A DNA stretch of 36,511 bases, taken from positions 1 through 36,511 of the forward strand of contig JAICOU010000010.1 in NCBI GenBank assembly GCA_025930495.1, given 5' to 3'. A program made the translations under genes and the position numbers. Position 1 is the stretch's first letter, and each line of letters starts with the position of its first letter. The notes beneath the pieces were generated by a model, which was not told where the DNA came from, made no database searches, and was given only the letters and a program-made list of their open reading frames with translations. Positions 34,650 through 36,511 of this stretch are shown in pieces. The DNA is from Nitrososphaeraceae archaeon (lineage in GTDB: Archaea > Thermoproteota > Nitrososphaeria > Nitrososphaerales > Nitrosopumilaceae).

Positions 34650-34748
34650 TTAGTTGCACAAAACTTGTTTTTCTGTTTTTTCTTTTCTCATTTTGGCGAT
34701 AATTGCAGCTAACTGTGCATCATGAATTTCATCAAGAGTTTCGCACAT
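34650..34748 (-). CDS. possible 32-residue small protein
   Basis: ATG 34748 to TAA 34650 reads MCETLDEIHDAQLAAIIAKM and then a basic helix ending VLCN. It is predicted to be one continuous amphipathic helix with a Cys near each end (residues 2 and 30). It converges on glycerate kinase, four bases from its stop, and overlaps the T-rich stretch that could terminate that gene. Good amino acid composition argues for it; its size argues for caution. Confidence 0.4.
   Translation of the reverse strand: MCETLDEIHDAQLAAIIAKMRKEKTEKQVLCN
34669..34694 (+). terminator. T-rich terminator after glycerate kinase
   Basis: The + strand has successive T-tracts (TTTTTC, TTTTTTC, TTTTCTC, TTTT) beginning about 24 bases after the glycerate kinase stop, as expected for hairpin-independent archaeal termination. 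The same bases code, on the other strand, for the Lys-rich part of the possible 32-residue protein, which alone could explain the T-richness. Confidence 0.35.
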
Positions 34749-34905
34749 ACTAAAAGAATATCTTACACATACTTAAACAACGACTGAAAATTTTGGGATA
34801 TTACTCTGAAATTTCATTATAATTGTTTAAAATATATTCTATAAAATGAATGAATTTTTAATTAAAAATAGATTTCTTGAAATATCATGATTGACATATT
34901 ATACT

Positions 34906-35001
34906 ATGAATAAAAAAAATATGAGTGAATGTGAAGAACCATCCTGCATATGCAAGTGTCATGAAGAAATAGGATATAAAAGAAAAAGAATGAGAGGGTA
35001 A
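34906..35001 (+). CDS. 31-residue Cys-rich small protein, likely metal-binding
   Basis: ATG 34906 (or ATG 34921 in frame) to TAA 35001 encodes MNKKNMSECEEPSCICKCHE and a basic tail GYKRKRMRG. Cys9, Cys14, Cys16, Cys18 and His19 make a compact C-x4-C-x-C-x-C-H cluster suited to one zinc or other metal ion. It ends three bases before the ATG of the Lrp/AsnC-domain gene, and GAGAGGG just before that ATG can serve as its ribosome-binding site, suggesting one transcript. The upstream gap (34750-34905) is A/T-rich with no other gene. Confidence 0.55.
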   Translation: MNKKNMSECEEPSCICKCHEEIGYKRKRMRG

Positions 35002-35004
35002 TAC

Positions 35005-35250
35005 ATGGAAATAGCATATATCTTGATACAATGTGATTTGGGGTCAGAAGAGCAAATCATTAAGGAGATTATGAAAATTCCAGAGATAAAAGAAGTGAGA
35101 GGAACATATGGAATCTATGATGTTTTTTGCAAGGTACAGGCAGACACTAAAGAAATACTAGACCAAGTAATTACCAACAAAATTAGAAAGATTCAAAAAA
35201 TTCGTTCAACTATAACCTTGCACTATATTCCATCACAGGGGGGCAAGTAA
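35005..35250 (+). CDS. stand-alone Lrp/AsnC ligand-binding (RAM) domain protein
   Basis: An 81-residue protein that is one RAM/AsnC C-terminal domain: AYILIQCDLGSEEQIIKEIM, then EVRGTYGIYDVFCKVQADTKE and a last helix and strand RKIQKIRSTITLHYI. It lacks the helix-turn-helix of full Lrp proteins, so it probably forms ligand-binding oligomers and may modulate full-length Lrp regulators or enzymes. It is sandwiched between two Cys/His-rich small proteins with spacings of three and zero bases. Confidence 0.85.
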   Translation: MEIAYILIQCDLGSEEQIIKEIMKIPEIKEVRGTYGIYDVFCKVQADTKEILDQVITNKIRKIQKIRSTITLHYIPSQGGK

Positions 35251-35487
35251 TTGTTAGAAAAACCATTTAATCCAGAGTTGCTGTATAATGGAATTGTACA
35301 TTATTACATGGATAAAAAAGGATATTCAAAAGACAAGGCAAATTCAATTGCACAAACAGTAGTACAAAGAGAAATGCAAAGAAGAATATGTAAAAATGAA
35401 AAGTGCAAGCATTTCTCACATGATCATATTAGAAATTCAGAAACATGTTTGGTTCTAGATTGTGATTGTGGGAAATTTTCACATTAG
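35251..35487 (+). CDS. small Cys/His-rich protein, probable zinc binder
   Basis: A 78-residue protein starting with TTG directly after the stop of the RAM-domain gene. The N-terminal half is helical (ELLYNGIVHYYMDKKGYSKDKANSIAQTVVQREM). The C-terminal half is packed with potential ligands: Cys47, Cys52, His54, His57, His59, Cys66, Cys71, Cys73 and His78 (CKNEKCKHFSHDH, CLVLDCDCGKFSH). No known family recognised. GGGGGG just before the RAM stop could act as ribosome-binding site. Its end overlaps the converging nuclease gene by four bases. Confidence 0.7.
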   Translation: MLEKPFNPELLYNGIVHYYMDKKGYSKDKANSIAQTVVQREMQRRICKNEKCKHFSHDHIRNSETCLVLDCDCGKFSH

Positions 35488-36470
35488 ATAAAATTATCCA
35501 AAGAATTTTCACGTAATGGTTGTGCACTAATTCCAATTTTCCTTAGGTGTTCAGCAAATTCCTCAACAAATCCATGAATAGTATAAACATGCTCTGCCCC
35601 TGAACGCACCACCATGTCTACTAGCTCATTAAAATCACAGTGATCACTCATTGGAATTGAATAATCCGAACGTCTTCCAAATGCAAATCTAGTAGATTGC
35701 GCCCAACCACTAAAACCAATTGTAACTGCACCATATTTTGATTTCATGTCTTTGAGAAATTGATTCTTTTCAGACATCATTGGTGCTACCATTACCCACG
35801 GTTTTTTGGATAATAGTCCATTTTCTTCTGCTTCAGAATGACTAATTCCATCATTTAGAGAGATTCCAAGTTGTTGATGAAGTGTGTTCATTTGTTTTAC
35901 AGAGTCATGAAAGTAAAGAGGACCCCAATGTCCAAAGAGTTGAGTAATGGTTTGAGCTTTTCCTAGCTGATACCCCAATAATATTACAGGGATACCTTTT
36001 CCATAAAACTCTGAAATTAATTCATTTACTTGTTTTTGTATTTCTTCTAATTTTGGAAATATGAATTCAGGTAAGCCAAATGTACATTCTGTGATCAGTG
36101 TTTTACATTTTGGAATAATTGCACCTTTTAAAAATCCGCGACTTCTTGTACAAATATCTCCAGTATAGAAAATATCATCAAAAAGCAGACCCCTTGCGCC
36201 TAAGATATGACCGCTGTCAATTAATGAAAAATCATCAATACTTTGAAGGTGATTTTCCATCTTAAAGCCTCTAAGATTAGCAATTTCACTGGTTTCAAGG
36301 GACGAAAGTATTGTACCACCGTTTTTTGATGGGAGATGATCAGAATGTGCATGAGAGACAAAATTAACTCCAGTAGAATCAGGATTTTTTGGATCCAAGT
36401 ATACTCTTCTCCCATCAATCTCACAGAGGATACCATTTTTTGTCATCTTAATAGAACGAGGCAATGTCAA
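35484..36470 (-). CDS. beta-CASP metallo-beta-lactamase nuclease (mRNA 3'-processing/ligase-associated exonuclease type)
   Basis: A 328-residue metallo-beta-lactamase-fold protein: zinc motif HAHSDH (about residues 39-44), SGHILGARGLLFD, FYTGDICTR, ITECTFGLPEF, then the beta-CASP parts GYQLGKAQTI, FSGWAQSTR, SDHCDFNELV and YTIHGF. It is closest to short archaeal and bacterial COG1236-type exonucleases, some of which neighbour ATP-dependent DNA ligases; no ligase is in this window. No KH domains are present, unlike archaeal CPSF. Start is TTG 36470, with ATG 36446 (residue 9) as an alternative. Confidence 0.8.
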   Translation of the reverse strand: MTLPRSIKMTKNGILCEIDGRRVYLDPKNPDSTGVNFVSHAHSDHLPSKNGGTILSSLETSEIANLRGFKMENHLQSIDDFSLIDSGHILGARGLLFDDIFYTGDICTRSRGFLKGAIIPKCKTLITECTFGLPEFIFPKLEEIQKQVNELISEFYGKGIPVILLGYQLGKAQTITQLFGHWGPLYFHDSVKQMNTLHQQLGISLNDGISHSEAEENGLLSKKPWVMVAPMMSEKNQFLKDMKSKYGAVTIGFSGWAQSTRFAFGRRSDYSIPMSDHCDFNELVDMVVRSGAEHVYTIHGFVEEFAEHLRKIGISAQPLRENSLDNFI

Positions 36471-36511
36471 ACAAAATAATTAGATTTGATATAAATTGCA
36501 GGTTTAGTCTA

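Noticed and set aside
1-36511. CRISPR arrays, tRNA or rRNA genes, transposases, phage genes
   Set aside because: No spaced direct repeats, no cloverleaf-like stretch in any gap, and no transposase or integrase motifs were seen. The only clear tandem repeat is coding (4534-4614).

Overview
The window looks like a chromosomal segment of a marine ammonia-oxidising thaumarchaeon (Nitrosopumilus-like Nitrososphaeria). This rests on protein content and base composition, not on a database search. The evidence is an AT-rich, gene-dense archaeal layout; a CdvC/Vps4 ATPase with an ESCRT-III-like partner; secreted H-C-H-M blue-copper proteins; an iron alcohol dehydrogenase of the type used in the thaumarchaeal 3-hydroxypropionate/4-hydroxybutyrate cycle; an A-type ATP synthase subunit F; an archaeal-type TrmB regulator; and a bacterial-type uvrBAC operon, a known acquisition in these archaea. 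No rRNA, tRNA, CRISPR array, insertion sequence or prophage was seen. Non-ATG starts (TTG, GTG, probably one CTG) are common.

Layout. 1-160: end of a P-II protein. 166-3859 (-): branched-chain amino acid block ilvB-ilvH-leuA. 4099-8583: an NTF2-like protein, an LsrF-like aldolase with a repeated tail, a zinc dehydrogenase, ATP synthase subunit F, small unknowns, a SWIM zinc-finger protein and a metallophosphoesterase. 8601-15327 (-): an ESCRT-III-like protein, an unknown helical protein, cdvC, carA and carB, all co-directional. 15486-20395: a TrmB-like regulator with repeated operator-like motifs upstream, a Rid-family protein, a DHH phosphoesterase, citrate synthase flanked by two small proteins, and an RNase H-fold protein. 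20725-29333: two cupredoxin proteins bracketing the uvrBAC operon. 29469-36470: a PPOX flavoprotein, a possible frameshift-linked gene pair, an LLM-class oxidoreductase, an Fe-alcohol dehydrogenase divergent from glycerate kinase, a cluster of very small metal-binding proteins with an Lrp/AsnC ligand domain, and a beta-CASP nuclease.

The most striking observation is in carB. The conserved N-terminal GE/FDYSG motif is split by exactly 21 extra bases that include an in-frame TAA, while everything on both sides reads as normal CarB. Carbamoyl phosphate feeds pyrimidine and arginine synthesis, so this is either a sequence or assembly error, a real lesion, or a mini-insertion removed or bypassed at RNA level. 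The second is a perfect A AAA AAG heptamer at the end of a small coiled-coil gene; a -1 slip there would fuse it to the next gene, which lacks an ATG start. The window also holds short genes that standard gene calling tends to miss, notably a 31-residue Cys-rich peptide at 34906-35001.
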